A DNA stretch of 48,561 nt from a virus. This document shows positions 39,737-46,659 of this stretch, one piece after another. The position numbers and the translations under genes were made by a program. Under the pieces are notes generated by a model. The model ran no database searches. It was given only the letters and a program-made list of their open reading frames with translations, and was not told the origin of the DNA. Numbering within the stretch: the first letter of the stretch is position 1; every line of letters starts with the position of its first letter. The stretch spans positions 1-48,561 of the IMG/VR virus record IMGVR_UViG_3300028653_000001; one strand, 5' to 3'.

Positions 39737-39841
39737 TTAAAAATCAGAAAATGATTGGCTACCACTTGGTGTAGCTGTAAAACGATAACATTTCTTGCGT
39801 AATCTGCATTTGGTATTTGAACACATGGTTATATCGGGCAT
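39737..39841 (-). CDS. Very small Cys-rich protein (34 residues)
   Basis: ATG 39841 overlaps the end of the upstream small gene, with GAGG about nine bases away. Product: MPDITMCSNTKCRLRKKC, then YRFTATPSGSQSFSDF. The pattern D-I-T-M-C-x4-C-x5-CYR is one that recurs in small phage proteins and probably binds zinc or another metal. Function unknown. Between its stop (39737) and 39660 only a short open stretch (MIAIDNLMGKE) without support is visible. Confidence 0.6.
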   Translation of the reverse strand: MPDITMCSNTKCRLRKKCYRFTATPSGSQSFSDF

Positions 39842-39963
39842 TGTTTATCCTCGCTTATCTCTGCAATCTTTTTCATTAACTCATAATAGAATTTACCATC
39901 TCGGTCATTTTCAGTAGTAGCTAACCACTCCATTAGTTTCTGCCACCGAGCATTACCGTTCAT
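39829..39963 (-). CDS. Very small protein of 44 residues
   Basis: ATG 39963 has a strong ribosome site (AAGGAGGCAAA). Product: MNGNARWQKLMEWLATTEN, then DRDGKFYYELMKKIAEISEDK. It is helical and acidic. Overlaps the next small gene by 13 bases. Function unknown. Confidence 0.6.
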   Translation of the reverse strand: MNGNARWQKLMEWLATTENDRDGKFYYELMKKIAEISEDKQCPI

Positions 39964-41048
39964 TTTGCCTCCTTTTCCGGACAAATATTGATAAAATGAG
40001 CTTCTTTATTCTCTAATGTCGCTTTTGCCAAAATTAGTCCATTACTTAACCCACGCATATAAGCATCAGTTTTATTAGACGGGTCACTTAACTGGATCCT
40101 CATAACATCATCCAGGTCTTTCATTCCCTTTTGCCCCGGACACCTCACCATATCAGGATTGCTGGCGGGTAAGATGGCGAGGATGGCATCGGCGGCTTTA
40201 CCAAAACCAGCTATTTCGCTTGTTTCGTCGTACCTATCGTGTCTAATCTCCAATTCATCACAGAGCACTCTCATAATCATTTCCCTACTCCACGCCTTCT
40301 TCGATTCGATGGCATGGAGTTTTTCCTGCTTCTGCATTAAATCGCCGATAGCATTTCCCGACTTCTGTATCAGTATACCCTCAAGTTCAATGACCTTCTC
40401 CTTCAGCTCGGAGTTTTCGGATTCGAGTTTCATTTCCCTTGCGAAAGTGCTACTGGGTGTAGTATATAATACTTCCTCGAAATGCTTAATCTTCTGCAAC
40501 GCCTCATCCCTTTCCTTTGTGAGCGTATCAATTTGCTTCTGCAACCATTGTACATTCCAGGATTTATAGTCCATCTTCACCCCCCCCTCTTTTATGCGTG
40601 ATTGTTCCAGAGCTTGCCGGGCAATTAGTAATGCCTCTTTCAACCCCTCCGTCATATTATTTCCCATAGTGCCAGAACCACCAGATTTATGATGCACAGT
40701 TATCTCGTGAGCTTTATCTATTCCCCAGGGCAATTTATCTATCAGGTTCTCCAACGCCTCCCTCAATACTTCCAGTTCCATCTTCTGCTTGATGTAGATT
40801 GGCATGAAAAGGTCATGGCAGGAGTTGAAATCATAAGAACCACAATCGCAAAAGCCTCCGCCTAAACATTCTTCTAAATGTGCTCTCTTCTCCGGCACCT
40901 CGTCCTTTGCATTGATGACAACGTCTATAAGTTCAATAGCGATTTGTAACGCTTTTCCATTCATCTCTTGATATGGCTGTATAGGGTCGCATTCATCCTG
41001 CATCATAATTAACCTTCCTTTTGCTTCCTTCAATTCGGGTATGTTCAT
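39960..41048 (-). CDS. Coiled-coil early protein, possible gene fusion
   Basis: A 362-residue protein from ATG 41048 (GAAAGGATTAAA upstream). The N-terminal 160 residues (NIPELKEAKGRLIMMQDE, CLGGGFCDCGSYDFNSCHD) and the C-terminal 200 residues (a coiled coil SWNVQWLQKQIDTLTKERDEALQKIKHFEE, then VDRC-less helical end) look like two separate proteins. They join at a run of eight C (40580-40587; G on the coding strand) just before MDYKSW, which has its own GAGGGGG ribosome site. The coiled-coil part may be expressed alone. Base content here (41-43 kb) is richer in A+T than the rest. Confidence 0.6.
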   Translation of the reverse strand: MNIPELKEAKGRLIMMQDECDPIQPYQEMNGKALQIAIELIDVVINAKDEVPEKRAHLEECLGGGFCDCGSYDFNSCHDLFMPIYIKQKMELEVLREALENLIDKLPWGIDKAHEITVHHKSGGSGTMGNNMTEGLKEALLIARQALEQSRIKEGGVKMDYKSWNVQWLQKQIDTLTKERDEALQKIKHFEEVLYTTPSSTFAREMKLESENSELKEKVIELEGILIQKSGNAIGDLMQKQEKLHAIESKKAWSREMIMRVLCDELEIRHDRYDETSEIAGFGKAADAILAILPASNPDMVRCPGQKGMKDLDDVMRIQLSDPSNKTDAYMRGLSNGLILAKATLENKEAHFINICPEKEAK

Positions 41049-41049
41049 T

Positions 41050-41295
41050 TTAATCCTTTCGTAATTTATCCAACGATACTGTAGTAAACCGTCGGTTCTT
41101 AAATGGATATGCACTACCTGGGTTAATAGCTATCTTTGCCCCTTCCTTCGTCTTACACGCACCAAATGTTGTAACTACCATCTTGACAATCGTTCCGTTG
41201 ACCCACAGCCCTAATGGATTATGGTACGGCTTGCAGACCCAATGAACATCATCACCTACCTTGAATTTTTCTACCCCAAAATCTTCTTTCTTCAT
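41050..41295 (-). CDS. Small protein, SH3-like pattern
   Basis: An 81-residue protein; ATG 41295 (AAGGGAGGAAG upstream) is preferred over 41319. EKFKVGDDVHWVCKPYHNP and a repeated strand pattern (GTIVKMVVTTFG, YPFKNRRFTTVSLDKLRK) fit a small beta-barrel of the SH3/KOW kind. It may bind nucleic acid. Function unknown. Confidence 0.55.
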   Translation of the reverse strand: MKKEDFGVEKFKVGDDVHWVCKPYHNPLGLWVNGTIVKMVVTTFGACKTKEGAKIAINPGSAYPFKNRRFTTVSLDKLRKD

Positions 41296-41315
41296 CTTCC
41301 CTCCCTTGCTCGGTT

Positions 41316-41837
41316 TCATTTAGACCTCACGGGTAAAGGGTCAAATTGCCGAGACTGGCTGGAGCGGACGGGCCGGACACAACCGCCGTTGGCCTTACCG
41401 AAGCCGCTCACGTAGCCATCGTCGGAGACCACGCACCACGCGGCACCGGACTCCCAGACGCACGTCGTGCCGGTCCAATACCAGTCATCGTGCTTCCCGC
41501 CGAAGACGTTTGTATCCCAGGCGGGCTTGAAGCGCGTGTAGTCCACGATCGAACGCAGTTCCTCGACCGTAGGCAGACGCCAATCTTTCTTGCCGGCATA
41601 CGACAACGCTTGGCACCGTTTCCACGCCTCATCCCACGGCATCGTTTTTTCGAAGCCAGGTATTTGCGACGGATCCTTTACCCAGACGACGCTGAGCAGC
41701 TTATCACTGACCGTTCCATCCCCGTTGTCCGTGTAGCGGTCGCTGATCTTGCGCGGAGCGGCCGGCGCTGGTGCCTTTTCCTTCATAACATCCCTTATTT
41801 CTTCCAGTAACTCAATGATGCGGTCTTCCTGTTTCAT
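41316..41837 (-). CDS. DUF1566 (Lcl C-terminal) domain protein
   Basis: A 173-residue protein. After an N-terminal helix (EDRIIELLEEIRDVMKEK), residues about 35-165 match DUF1566: RYTDNGDGTVSDKLLSVVWVKD, MPWDEAWKRCQALSYAGKKDWRLPTVEELRSIVDY, WYWTGTTCVWESGAAW and GGCVRPVR. The domain has a C-type-lectin-like fold and is usually found on surface or fibre proteins, so its place in an early operon is odd. Base composition is GC-richer than neighbours. No signal peptide and no reverse transcriptase nearby. Confidence 0.75.
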   Translation of the reverse strand: MKQEDRIIELLEEIRDVMKEKAPAPAAPRKISDRYTDNGDGTVSDKLLSVVWVKDPSQIPGFEKTMPWDEAWKRCQALSYAGKKDWRLPTVEELRSIVDYTRFKPAWDTNVFGGKHDDWYWTGTTCVWESGAAWCVVSDDGYVSGFGKANGGCVRPVRSSQSRQFDPLPVRSK

Positions 41838-41962
41838 GCTTCCTTCCTCTCTGATTTCTTAACCATTTTCCCGCAACCGTAGCACCTGAATTTACTGCTA
41901 ACTATTCTGCCCGTACATTCGCACCAACGACTCAATGATTTCTTACAGTTGCTCGGTTTCAT
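41834..41962 (-). CDS. Small zinc-ribbon-like protein (42 residues)
   Basis: ATG 41962 follows GAGGAATTACC, and TGA overlaps the DUF1566 start. Product: MKPSNCKKSLSRWCECTGR, then IVSSKFRCYGCGKMVKKSE. The cysteines (C6, C14-x-C16, C27-x2-C30) suit a zinc ribbon. It may bind nucleic acid. Found by reading the gap. Confidence 0.58.
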   Translation of the reverse strand: MKPSNCKKSLSRWCECTGRIVSSKFRCYGCGKMVKKSERKEA

Positions 41963-42138
41963 GGTAATTCCTCGATTTTTAATTTACGAACATCGGTGTA
42001 TGCTTTTTTAGCCTGACGTTTGTATTTAAATATCTCCATGCGGGTAACTCCACCATAATATTCCTGGTCGTAATAACTCCAAAGAATATCATTGCAAAAA
42101 CCAGCATATCCTATCCATACTTTCTTCCTCTTGCTCAT
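41959..42138 (-). CDS. Small protein of 59 residues, unknown
   Basis: ATG 42138 follows AAAGGAGTAGAG. The product is rich in aromatics and Lys (KVWIGYAGFCNDILWSYYDQ, YGGVTRMEIFKYKRQAKKAYTDVRKLKIEEL). The GYAGFCND-type start and later KRQAKKAY helix suggest a compact fold. No family recognised. Overlaps the next gene by four bases. Confidence 0.58.
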   Translation of the reverse strand: MSKRKKVWIGYAGFCNDILWSYYDQEYYGGVTRMEIFKYKRQAKKAYTDVRKLKIEELP

Positions 42139-42140
42139 CT

Positions 42141-42272
42141 CTACTCCTTTGTCAGGTTGGATTGGTTCAATGCGTCCAGTTCTTTTAATAACTGTTTTAT
42201 TTCATCATTTGCAACACAGAGTGGGCAAATCTTACTCTCATGCGCAATATCACAATCAGAACAATAATTCAT
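42141..42272 (-). CDS. Small CxxC protein (43 residues)
   Basis: ATG 42272 follows AGGAGGGGAGAA; longer in-frame starts read back into the upstream gene. Product: MNYCSDCDIAHESKICPLC, then VANDEIKQLLKELDALNQ. Two CxxC pairs spaced 12 residues make a zinc ribbon, followed by a coil. Function unknown. Confidence 0.6.
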   Translation of the reverse strand: MNYCSDCDIAHESKICPLCVANDEIKQLLKELDALNQSNLTKE

Positions 42273-42282
42273 TTCTCCCCTC

Positions 42283-42756
42283 CTACTTTTTAAGGTGTGC
42301 GATGATTGATTTAGCTTGCGCTTCGAACAACTTCTCATTGTGAACCTTCTCGGTAAATACCGTCTGTAATATTTTCTCTATTGCCCAATATTCTGGCACC
42401 CTACACCACCCCTGCTCCTTGAGCTTGGATTCGGAGATGGGGAGTTTTAACATATCTTCCCTTTGAGGGAGATGTGTTACAGTTACATCCCAATTAGAAC
42501 CACTCCAATCATCCAAAACATTCTTAACATCTTGTGCATCAAAAATTCTTTTATCTTTCCACTCAATCCTCACATCAATCTTTCCCATTTTTACCCTCCT
42601 TTGAACGTAGTCGCCACTCCTTGCCTCAGTCAACACCTTGTCCACCTCCTCCTTAGGCCACCCCTCCTTGGTAGCCTGCGCTCTGAAATGCCCCAGCAGG
42701 CTGAAGGCGTTGCCATCAAGACCTACCAATTTAAGTTTCAGCAATCCTTTCTTCAT
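42283..42756 (-). CDS. Composite early protein with internal start
   Basis: A 157-residue frame. Residues 1-50 (KLKLVGLDGNAFSLLGHFRAQATKEGWPKEEVDKVLTEARSGDY) belong to a short family found in many phages. Residues 57-157 (MGKIDVRIEWKDKRIFDAQDV...) look like a second protein: its ATG at 42588 has a perfect site, AAAGGAGGGTAAAA, which is translated as part of the frame. So the first gene seems to have lost its normal end and become joined in frame to the second, which can still start by itself (101 residues, 42283-42588). Confidence 0.62.
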   Translation of the reverse strand: MKKGLLKLKLVGLDGNAFSLLGHFRAQATKEGWPKEEVDKVLTEARSGDYVQRRVKMGKIDVRIEWKDKRIFDAQDVKNVLDDWSGSNWDVTVTHLPQREDMLKLPISESKLKEQGWCRVPEYWAIEKILQTVFTEKVHNEKLFEAQAKSIIAHLKK

Positions 42757-43184
42757 CTCTCCATCTCCCTTGCGTAGAATTTCCGCACATTAGATTTCCA
42801 GTTGCGATTAAGCCCTGCGGGGTCATTGGCTACGTTCAAAGGGGCGTACCTATCGCCCAAGAACGAAATGAAATCACCTTTGCCATTCCAGTCCCTTAGC
42901 GCGTGGTTGATGGTATTGATACACGCCTGACGGGGAGTGGTCGTCTTATAATGCGCCATAATACCGTAAGGATGGGAACGGCTATTCTCTGCCTTATCTA
43001 TGGCATTAGCTAACCGTTCCACGTTGATTATCTCCTCCGCCTTTGCCGTCCTTGCCGTCATGAATATCACCCCCACGATCACCGCACAGATGACAGCTAC
43101 GGCAATCGCCAGGCCACGGAATATGCTCAGGCGGTTCTCAGCTTCGAGTTTCTCTTGGTCAAATAATGGGTCATAATGATTCAT
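42753..43184 (-). CDS. Membrane-anchored muramidase/transglycosylase-like protein (endolysin candidate)
   Basis: A 143-residue protein. A single membrane helix (residues 24-42, GLAIAVAVICAVIVGVIFM) follows a charged start, and the rest would lie in the periplasm. The outer domain starts VERLANAIDKAENSRSHPYGIM, with Glu66 where lysozyme-fold enzymes keep their catalytic acid, and continues TPRQACINTINHALRDWNGKGDFISFLGDRYAP. A signal-anchor muramidase would fit, and no other muramidase is visible in the genome. It is on the early strand, away from the holin at 22907. The catalytic residue is inferred. Confidence 0.65.
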   Translation of the reverse strand: MNHYDPLFDQEKLEAENRLSIFRGLAIAVAVICAVIVGVIFMTARTAKAEEIINVERLANAIDKAENSRSHPYGIMAHYKTTTPRQACINTINHALRDWNGKGDFISFLGDRYAPLNVANDPAGLNRNWKSNVRKFYAREMER

Positions 43185-43354
43185 CGCTTCCCCCTTTTCT
43201 GCTTACGTTTCGACCTTCCGTAGTAATGTTGTTTATTCGATGGATGATTGGGCGCCCAGTTGCATATTCCGGGTGTTGTATCAAGCCTACTTTCTCCACA
43301 CCTAAGGCAATACCTAAACGGTTCCGAGTTTGGAAAGGATTGCTTTGGCTTTGT
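43181..43354 (-). pseudogene. Open zinc-ribbon frame without a start codon
   Basis: Between TAA 43355-43357 and TGA 43181-43183 one frame is open and looks coding: PFRYCLRCGESRLDTTPGIC, then NWAPNHPSNKQHYYGRSK and a basic end. No ATG, GTG or TTG occurs in it. It could be reached by a frameshift from the 43314-43625 gene, start at a rare codon, or be the rest of a gene that lost its 5' end. Low confidence. Confidence 0.4.
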
Positions 43355-43625
43355 TTACAGCGAAATAAGCATCCCACCTATGAGAGTTTTTAAGGTTAAA
43401 CTCTGATACATAATCAAGAACTATCTCCATCGAACCTTTCAAATCCTGCAATGCTTCTACCAACTCCTCATGGTTATTCACAGCCATGCAGATGTAACGG
43501 GCGTTGTCCAAAGCGTTTCCCTTTAAGTCGGAACAATCTGCAATAACAGAGTCAAACCCATCACCGTATTTTATACAAAATCCCTCTGTTTTCCACTTCC
43601 CCGGAGTCCTCTTTGATTCGGTCAT
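43314..43625 (-). CDS. Early protein, 'NARYICMAVNN' family
   Basis: A 103-residue protein with TTTTAGGAGGAGTATC before ATG 43625. TPGKWKTEGFCIKYGDGFDSVIADC, NARYICMAVNNHEELVEALQDL is a common small phage pattern (related to the 'N-A-x-L-I-A-A-A-P-E-L-L' group). Function unknown. It is the first gene downstream of the structured leader at 43648-43771. Confidence 0.65.
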   Translation of the reverse strand: MTESKRTPGKWKTEGFCIKYGDGFDSVIADCSDLKGNALDNARYICMAVNNHEELVEALQDLKGSMEIVLDYVSEFNLKNSHRWDAYFAVNKAKAILSKLGTV

Positions 43626-43647
43626 GATACTCCTCCTAAAATGAAAA

Positions 43648-43771
43648 GGCCCAAGGGGGGCAGGCTACCAGGCAAACAAAAGGCACGGATAGGTGGTTGT
43701 GATCGCACCGTCGCGCTTTCTGCGCCCCCTTGGGCCAAGTTTATTCTTCGTCTGACTGGGAGCCTGGTAGC
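43648..43771 (-). promoter_or_regulatory. Structured leader with two interleaved inverted repeats (attenuator-like)
   Basis: Two perfect inverted repeats are interleaved. GGCCCAAGGGGG (43648-43659) pairs with CCCCCTTGGGCC (43725-43736), 12 bp. GCTACCAGGC (43664-43673) pairs with GCCTGGTAGC (43762-43771), 10 bp. Read as leftward RNA the order is B, A, B', A', with B' directly before A', and A' is followed by TTTTCATTTT. The A-A' stem is therefore terminator-like and the B-B' stem is either an alternative or a pseudoknot partner. A GCGC stem (43713-43725) lies between. The leader ends just before the ribosome site of the 43314-43625 gene. Confidence 0.6.
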
Positions 43772-43826
43772 TCTCTGCATGTCTGGTCTGCCTGTCTGGT
43801 TGTGTTGCTGAATTTCACTTGTTATA

Positions 43827-43854
43827 ATTTTAGCACTTTTACCGCTATTTGCAA
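43827..43854 (-). promoter_or_regulatory. Sigma-70-like promoter, leftward (second early promoter)
   Basis: On the minus strand TTGCAA (43849-43854), a 16-base spacer ending GTGC, then TAAAAT (43827-43832). It overlaps the end of the HTH gene and would start RNA near 43820, about 195 bases before ATG 43625, with the structured leader between. The spacer end and -35 resemble the promoter at 46667-46694. Confidence 0.55.
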
Positions 43855-44042
43855 GGATTTTCTGCACTTTTATTCTGGTCAGCGTGCAGCTGCTGCAGCG
43901 CTTGCATGTGTTCAGGGCCAGGCTTGTAAACACCCAAGGCCCACATGTGAACCGCATTCCAGCTGACGCCGCACACCTTTGCTATTTGGTATTTGCTGAT
44001 GCCATCTTCCAGCAATTCCTTGACGACTTGAATCGGTTGCAT
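43845..44042 (-). CDS. Helix-turn-helix (Cro-like) regulator
   Basis: A 65-residue protein. ISKYQIAKVCGVSWNAVHMWALGVYKPG is a helix-turn-helix with the Q-I-A-x-x-x-G-V-S-x-x-A-V-x-x-W pattern of Cro-like repressors. A short helical end follows. Its stop lies within the second early promoter, so it may control that promoter or the first one. RBS AAAGGATAAC. Confidence 0.75.
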   Translation of the reverse strand: MQPIQVVKELLEDGISKYQIAKVCGVSWNAVHMWALGVYKPGPEHMQALQQLHADQNKSAENPCK

Positions 44043-44043
44043 G

Positions 44044-44448
44044 TTATCCTTTCGTATTGGTTAAGCTTGACGCCAGCACCCCTGGCCCCAGCTGCAGGAA
44101 CTTGCCATCGGCGGGCATTGCGTTCAGCAGCTTGAACTCAACCCACCAGTGGCTGCCCTGGGCAACACTCTGACCACCACGGAACGGGGCCCACTTCTCA
44201 CCCTTGCTTACCACCAGGTGCGGCAGGGCCAGGCGCGTGAGGCCATCGCTGACTTTCATCATGAACTTGTTGGCGTCCCAGCTTAGGCGGTAGAAAAATC
44301 CCCGGCGTGCCACAAAGTTGCCAACCCTGTTCTTAGTTAGGGCATCAAAGCTGCCGCATCCGCCTTGCACTTTTCTGAGTTCCTCGTGTAACATGGGTGC
44401 CGTCCATGTTTTTGTAAATCCAGCCCTCCTGCGGAATCTTGATTTCAT
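44044..44448 (-). CDS. Early protein of 134 residues, unknown
   Basis: ATG 44448 follows AGGGAGACTGAT. The protein is basic at its start (KSRFRRRAGFTKTWTAP) and has WDANKFMMKVSDGLTRLALPHL and SHWWVEFKLLNAMPADG. No family recognised. It ends one base before the HTH gene start. Confidence 0.6.
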   Translation of the reverse strand: MKSRFRRRAGFTKTWTAPMLHEELRKVQGGCGSFDALTKNRVGNFVARRGFFYRLSWDANKFMMKVSDGLTRLALPHLVVSKGEKWAPFRGGQSVAQGSHWWVEFKLLNAMPADGKFLQLGPGVLASSLTNTKG

Positions 44449-44465
44449 ATCAGTCTCCCTTTTTA

Positions 44466-45017
44466 TCAATGGCCCCACAGCACTACGCGCACGGTTTCCC
44501 CGAACCGTTCTTTGCGGAACTGTTCCAACATGGCAATGGCCACGTTGAACCGGCGGTATCCTTCTGGCCCGTACTGCCCATTGGAGATGAGTCCAGCAGC
44601 GTCCTTACGAATTGCCGCCAGCAGTTCTTCAATGTCGGCCACCAGCAGTAGGTCTCCGCAAGAGTCTTCGAAGTGCTTAGTATTGCCGTCTATACCGTAG
44701 AAGAAAGGAAGTTTTTTTCCCAGGATACGTTCCATTTTGAATAGGGCATCCGTGGCCTTTTTTTGCTCTGATAATTGGAGCGCATCTACTTCCGGGGTAT
44801 AATTACCGGCCTGGGTGTATATGCGATTGTGCTCGTTCTCCCATTCCGTTATATCTGCGCTTAGGTTCGCATTTTTCCGGTTGGCCATGCGCAGCCTCCC
44901 TATGAGGTCGCCGATTTCGTCGTTGCACACCTTGCCCATTTCCAGGGAAGCTTCGTCAGACTGATACCCGGTGCGTTTGCGGCCCGTTATGAAGATGAGT
45001 TTTGTTTCGTAACCCAT
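44466..45017 (-). CDS. Early protein of 183 residues, unknown
   Basis: AAGGAGAACATC precedes ATG 45017. The protein has GYETKLIFITGRKRTG at the start and EGYRRFNVAIAMLEQFRKER, then VRVVLWGH at the end. This 'MGY...RRF-x-x-A-x-x-L-L-x-x...V-R-V-V-L-x-GH' layout recurs in phage early proteins of unknown role. Not assigned. Confidence 0.6.
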   Translation of the reverse strand: MGYETKLIFITGRKRTGYQSDEASLEMGKVCNDEIGDLIGRLRMANRKNANLSADITEWENEHNRIYTQAGNYTPEVDALQLSEQKKATDALFKMERILGKKLPFFYGIDGNTKHFEDSCGDLLLVADIEELLAAIRKDAAGLISNGQYGPEGYRRFNVAIAMLEQFRKERFGETVRVVLWGH

Positions 45018-45034
45018 GATGTTCTCCTTGTGAG

Positions 45035-45061
45035 GGGCGGGGCCGGTGGTGCGCCCCGCCC
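45035..45061 (-). other. GC-rich hairpin between early genes
   Basis: GGGCGGGGC (45035-45043) and GCCCCGCCC (45053-45061) form a 9-bp stem with a 9-base loop. No T run follows on the minus strand, so it is not a typical terminator. It lies between the DUF932 gene and the next gene, where it could block exonucleases or set unequal expression. Confidence 0.55.
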
Positions 45062-45072
45062 GCAGTGCTTTG

Positions 45073-45870
45073 TTATTTGGTGGTGGCCAGCTTGGCCATT
45101 TCTTCTGTGAGCGACCAGAGGGCCCGATTCAGCGCGATATCGTGCTTGACGCTGTTGATACTGCGCGTTTTGATGTGCTTGCCCGTGGCGTTGAGGCCAC
45201 GCTGGCCGCCCTTCATGATGTTCTCCTGTACGTTGTTGAACGTGTTCCATAGGTTGGGCTGGTTGTCAGCATACCTGCGGGCACCGAGCAATTCACCTTC
45301 AGAGAGGTGGATGGGGCTGTCGCGCAGGACTTCGGCGGCCCTGGCGTAGGCGTGCTGCTGTTCCTTGCTCAGCTCGATGCTCTTCCAGGTGGCAATGCCT
45401 GTCATGACGGCCGGAGCCTCTTCGACTATCTTGAAGCTGGCGTCAATGACCTGTTGGCAAAGGCTCTTGTCGCCGGTGTGGCGGGTGGCTATCTCGCCAA
45501 AGCTGCTGCTCTGCACGATGAGGCCATTGCTGCACACTACCCGGAATATGCCCATCATCAGCTTGTAAGCGGTGGAACCGTCATGGCTGTTCACCAGGAC
45601 GACTTCGGGAATGTCCTCACCGAGGCGTCCGGTTGTCAACATGTCCTCCATGCGGCGGAGGCGCACAACGTGGCGGCAGTATTCGCCTTTTCCAGCCACG
45701 CGAGTGCGGGTCTGCGCGGCCATGACGGGGTAGAAGCCGCTATCCTGCAGGGCCTCAACGACCTGGATGGTGGGCACGAACCTGTACTGTTCGGTCATCT
45801 TGACGGCTGGGTGCGCTGCGAAGATGCTCGGTGCCCTTTCCTGCAGTTCTGTGGCGGTGAGGATTTCCAT
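45073..45870 (-). CDS. DUF932-like phage/plasmid protein
   Basis: A 265-residue protein from ATG 45870 (AATAAGGAGGCTTCAA upstream). The pattern RFVPTIQVVEALQDSGFYPVMAAQTRTR, YCRHVVRLRRM, EVVLVNSHDGSTAYKLMMGIFRVVCSNGLIV matches DUF932, a family of unknown function widespread on phages and plasmids. It is an early gene and is probably abundant, given its ribosome site. Confidence 0.78.
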   Translation of the reverse strand: MEILTATELQERAPSIFAAHPAVKMTEQYRFVPTIQVVEALQDSGFYPVMAAQTRTRVAGKGEYCRHVVRLRRMEDMLTTGRLGEDIPEVVLVNSHDGSTAYKLMMGIFRVVCSNGLIVQSSSFGEIATRHTGDKSLCQQVIDASFKIVEEAPAVMTGIATWKSIELSKEQQHAYARAAEVLRDSPIHLSEGELLGARRYADNQPNLWNTFNNVQENIMKGGQRGLNATGKHIKTRSINSVKHDIALNRALWSLTEEMAKLATTK

Positions 45871-45957
45871 TTGAAGCCTCCTTATTTGGTTTTGTTTGTG
45901 AGTTGGCCAGGGTTGCGGGATGCGTGCGCTTGTGCGCATTGGCGCGTGGGTTAACCG

Positions 45958-46269
45958 TTATCGTGCGTGGCCTTCGGCGTATCTCGGGAGGAAGCATTCC
46001 CCCAGCTGCCCGGTAATGCGGTCAATGTGCCGCACTATGCCGAACACGTCATGCCCGAAGTTGCCATCGGTAGCCGCCAGCAATTCCTTTAGCTTTAATG
46101 GGCAGCCGTTTGCGTGGCAGGCGGTGATGTCCATTTCCGTGGAAAGGAAGTCCAGCTTTAGTCCCCAGCCGTCTGCGAGCTTGCAGGCACGGCTGGTTAT
46201 CTTTGAAATAAGCTCTATTTCACACTTTCCGGTTTTAATGCTGACTTCTTTACGGGTTGCTTTCTTCAT
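45958..46269 (-). CDS. Early protein of 103 residues (DUF6874-like pattern)
   Basis: AAGGAGGATGTA precedes ATG 46269. DITACHANGCPLKLKELLAATDGNFGHDVFGIVRHIDRITGQL is a pattern I have seen in a common phage family ('H-x-NGCPL-x-L...F-x-HDVFGIRRHIDR'). Function unknown. Gap 45871-45957 holds only the leader of the DUF932 gene. Confidence 0.6.
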   Translation of the reverse strand: MKKATRKEVSIKTGKCEIELISKITSRACKLADGWGLKLDFLSTEMDITACHANGCPLKLKELLAATDGNFGHDVFGIVRHIDRITGQLGECFLPRYAEGHAR

Positions 46270-46307
46270 TACATCCTCCTTGGTTGTGGCCGTAGGGCCG
46301 TGGTTGT

Positions 46308-46544
46308 TTAGTACCGTTCTGCTGCTGTGAGTAGCTTTGCTTTTAAGTCCTGCACCCTGGCGCGCAGCTGCTTGATTTGCAAGTTGCGTCGGCGCAGCTT
46401 ATCTTCTGCGCTGAAGGCGTGCTCTTGCATGCCCTCTATGGCGTGAACCACTGACTGGGCGACGAAGTAACGCCTGTAGTCGTTTTGGAACCACCAGCCT
46501 GCCTGCTGGTCAAAGCCCGTGAGGAACACCTTTTTGCTGCCCAT
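46308..46544 (-). CDS. Coiled-coil early protein, first gene of the leftward unit
   Basis: A 78-residue protein; ATG 46544 has AAGAAAGGAAAAC upstream, and longer in-frame sequence lacks support. It ends in a coiled coil (SAEDKLRRRNLQIKQLRARVQDLKAKL). It is the first gene after promoter 46667-46694. Function unknown. Sequence 46545-46640 shows a basic open frame without a start codon; not called. Confidence 0.6.
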   Translation of the reverse strand: MGSKKVFLTGFDQQAGWWFQNDYRRYFVAQSVVHAIEGMQEHAFSAEDKLRRRNLQIKQLRARVQDLKAKLLTAAERY

Positions 46545-46659
46545 GTTTTCCTTTCTTGCACTTGTCCCGCTTTGCAGCCGCCGCTTTGTGCGTTTTTGAG
46601 GCCCGCTTGTTGCTTGGCCCGCTGCGCCCCGACTTCTCAAAGAGCTTTGTTGCCTTCCA

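Noticed and set aside
41346-41810. 154-codon plus-strand frame over the DUF1566 gene
   Set aside because: The minus-strand frame matches a known domain over its whole length; the plus frame is its shadow.
45035-45061. Rho-independent terminator
   Set aside because: The hairpin is strong, but no U-rich tract follows on the transcribed strand and the next gene's ribosome site comes soon after.
45307-45954. 215-codon plus-strand frame over the DUF932 gene
   Set aside because: The minus-strand frame carries the DUF932 pattern and a strong ribosome site. The plus frame has neither.
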